Part shown: piece by piece, positions 7,155 to 7,874 of the stretch | How positions within the stretch are numbered: the first letter of the stretch is position 1 | Layout of the letters: each line of letters opens with the position of its first letter | Source of the DNA: Candidatus Kaiserbacteria bacterium | GTDB lineage: Bacteria; Patescibacteriota; Minisyncoccia; Phycocordibacterales; UBA2100 | Direction of reading: 5' to 3' | Assembly: GCA_026996985.1 (NCBI GenBank) | Contig: JALWJR010000004.1 | Location: 1 to 7,874 of the forward strand | DNA: 7,874 nt | The notes under the pieces: generated by a model | The model's database searches: none | Seen by the model: only the letters and a program-made list of their open reading frames with translations | Told to the model about the DNA's origin: nothing | Program-made: the position numbers and the translations under genes

Positions 7155-7155
7155 T
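7150..7155 (+). promoter_or_regulatory. Consensus -10 hexamer TATAAT upstream of the secreted-protein gene
   Basis: This is a perfect TATAAT overlapping the end of the third TTATAAARGACA copy. No good -35 box lies 16-18 bases upstream, so an activator or a non-standard upstream element would be needed. Transcription from here would begin near 7162 and leave a leader of about 180 bases ahead of the ATG at 7342. Confidence 0.3.
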
Positions 7156-7170
7156 AATTTTTACCAAAAA

Positions 7171-7278
7171 CCGCAGTATTTTGTGATTTTTTCTGTAAAA
7201 TGCGGAGGCAAATTGATAATATCGCACTTTAAAAAAACCGCTTGACTTATCGCTTTTTTGCGCGTAAAGTGCAAAAAA
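7171..7278 (+). other. Cluster of potential, partly exclusive hairpins upstream of the secreted-protein gene
   Basis: Four pairings are visible. CCGCA (7171-7175) pairs with TGCGG (7201-7205), backed by TTTT/AAAA. GCACTTTA (7224-7231) pairs with TAAAGTGC (7265-7272). The A-run 7231-7237 plus CG pairs with the CGCTTTTTT at 7251-7259. TTTTTTGC (7254-7261) pairs with GCAAAAAA (7271-7278). The last pairing excludes the two before it. The first hairpin overlaps a purine-rich GGAGG at 7204-7208. This would suit a regulatory leader if transcription starts near 7162, but I do not recognise a known riboswitch, and A/T runs favour chance pairing. Confidence 0.3.
7242..7270 (+). promoter_or_regulatory. 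Alternative promoter for the secreted-protein gene
   Basis: TTGACT (7242-7247, 5 of 6 matches to TTGACA) is followed after exactly 17 bases by TAAAGT (7265-7270, 4 of 6 matches to TATAAT). A start near 7277 would give a leader of about 65 bases. It competes with the 7150 box as the promoter of the gene at 7342, and with the RNA-hairpin reading of the same stretch. Confidence 0.35.
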
Positions 7279-7341
7279 GTCCTTTGTTTTTCTGCTCTTT
7301 CTCTAATTTTTAATTTAATTACAAGTTTTAAATATCGATTT

Positions 7342-7874
7342 ATGAATACAAAAGTGCGCATGATAATTTTGGCAACCATTGTTTTTGGGCTGATGCCTTT
7401 TTATGGCGCTTCCGCGCAAGTGCTAAACAACACATGTGCCGGTGTGACAGTTGAGATAAAAAGCAACTCTCCGGTACTCTCGGGTCAAGTTTTTCCTCCG
7501 GAGATAGCGGAAGTCTCGGCAATTGCGGCGTCTGCTTCCGAGAAATGTGTTGTTGTAAGATGGTCTACAGATGCTCCGGCTACAAGTCAGGTTGTCTACA
7601 CCCCGGTATCTGAATTTACGGGAATAGATGCCACAGCGCCTCGTTTGGGACTCAAATACGCTTCTGTGCAAAACAATTCCGGAGATGTTGTTCATACGGC
7701 AATAATCCGCGGAATAGAATTGGGAGAGAAGTATATGTTTTATGTTGTCTCCAAGGCAAACCCAACCGCTACCCCGGCGGTCTCAGGTCCTTATTTGGTA
7801 ACCATAAAACAAAAACCGGCAAAGAAAGAGCAACAAACTCAAAAAACAACCCCAAGCTACACTGGCTACACCGG
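7342..7874 (+). CDS. Secreted protein with fibronectin-III / purple-acid-phosphatase-N-like domain, 3' end cut off
   Basis: The frame is open from the ATG at 7342 to the window edge (177 whole codons). Residues 1-25 form a signal peptide: basic start MNTKVR, hydrophobic core IILATIVFGLMPF, then GASA before Gln26, a type I signal peptidase site. Residues 68-155 resemble a fibronectin-III-like fold of the purple acid phosphatase N-terminal kind: CVVVRWSTDAPATSQVVY, then HTAIIRGIELGEKYMFYVVS. Two cysteines, Cys32 and Cys69, could form a disulfide. From residue 156 the sequence becomes a Lys/Gln/Thr/Pro-rich linker (KPAKKEQQTQKTTP), then SYTGYT at the edge, so a further domain or wall/membrane anchor may follow. 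No enzymatic motif is visible; a surface or adhesion role is only a guess. The upstream ATAAAT-rich stretch lacks a Shine-Dalgarno site; Met7 is a less likely start. Confidence 0.8.
   Translation, partial: MNTKVRMIILATIVFGLMPFYGASAQVLNNTCAGVTVEIKSNSPVLSGQVFPPEIAEVSAIAASASEKCVVVRWSTDAPATSQVVYTPVSEFTGIDATAPRLGLKYASVQNNSGDVVHTAIIRGIELGEKYMFYVVSKANPTATPAVSGPYLVTIKQKPAKKEQQTQKTTPSYTGYT

Noticed and set aside
7200..7232. Ten-codon ORF (MRRQIDNIAL) as a leader peptide
   Set aside because: It has no Shine-Dalgarno site or -10 box at the right distance, and two Arg codons alone are not enough to argue for attenuation control.
7161..7695. Minus-strand frames across the intergenic region and the secreted-protein gene
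   Set aside because: They overlap a plus-strand frame with a clear signal peptide and FN3-like domain, and they have no domain features of their own.
1..7874. CRISPR array, tRNA, rRNA, transposase or defence genes
   Set aside because: No regularly spaced repeats, cloverleaf sequences, rRNA motifs or relevant coding domains were seen on either strand.

Overview
The window is ordinary chromosomal DNA of a moderately AT-rich bacterium with densely packed housekeeping genes. The likely source is a member of the Candidate Phyla Radiation / Patescibacteria, possibly a Parcubacteria-type lineage. This is inferred from three things: a divergent LigA with an unusual N-terminal motif and a broken zinc finger, a secreted fibronectin-like protein with a Q/K/T-rich tail, and start codons without clear Shine-Dalgarno sites. 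No rRNA or marker gene is present to prove the placement. The genetic code looks standard: no in-frame TGA interrupts the long frames, and the five visible stops are three TAG and two TAA.

Layout. Positions 1-2476 (+) hold the end of a class B penicillin-binding protein (FtsI/PBP2 type) and murC, joined by a one-base TAGTG overlap; this looks like a remnant of a division and cell-wall cluster. Positions 2459-2617 hold a 159-bp imperfect inverted-repeat element that fills most of the murC-ligA gap and contains the murC stop codon. Positions 2657-4654 (+) hold ligA, the NAD-dependent DNA ligase. Only 11 bases separate its stop from the stop of the convergent cysS. Positions 4666-7014 (-) hold corA followed by cysS, six bases apart and probably one transcript. 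Positions 7015-7341 form a 327-base divergent intergenic region with promoter-like boxes, three copies of a 12-bp motif and several hairpins. From 7342 (+) a secreted protein with a signal peptide and a fibronectin-III/purple-acid-phosphatase-N-like domain runs off the right edge.

How the genes work together. The PBP and MurC act at the two ends of peptidoglycan synthesis: cross-linking outside the membrane, and addition of L-alanine to UDP-MurNAc in the cytoplasm. LigA serves replication and repair, CysS charges tRNA-Cys, and CorA moves Mg2+ (or another divalent ion). There is no CRISPR array, tRNA, rRNA, transposase or defence system in the window. The most interesting material is non-coding or small-scale: the murC-ligA inverted repeat, the degenerate LigA zinc finger, -10-like boxes exactly six bases upstream of two ATG starts (possible leaderless mRNAs), and the repeat-rich corA upstream region. 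I found no convincing new multi-gene system.
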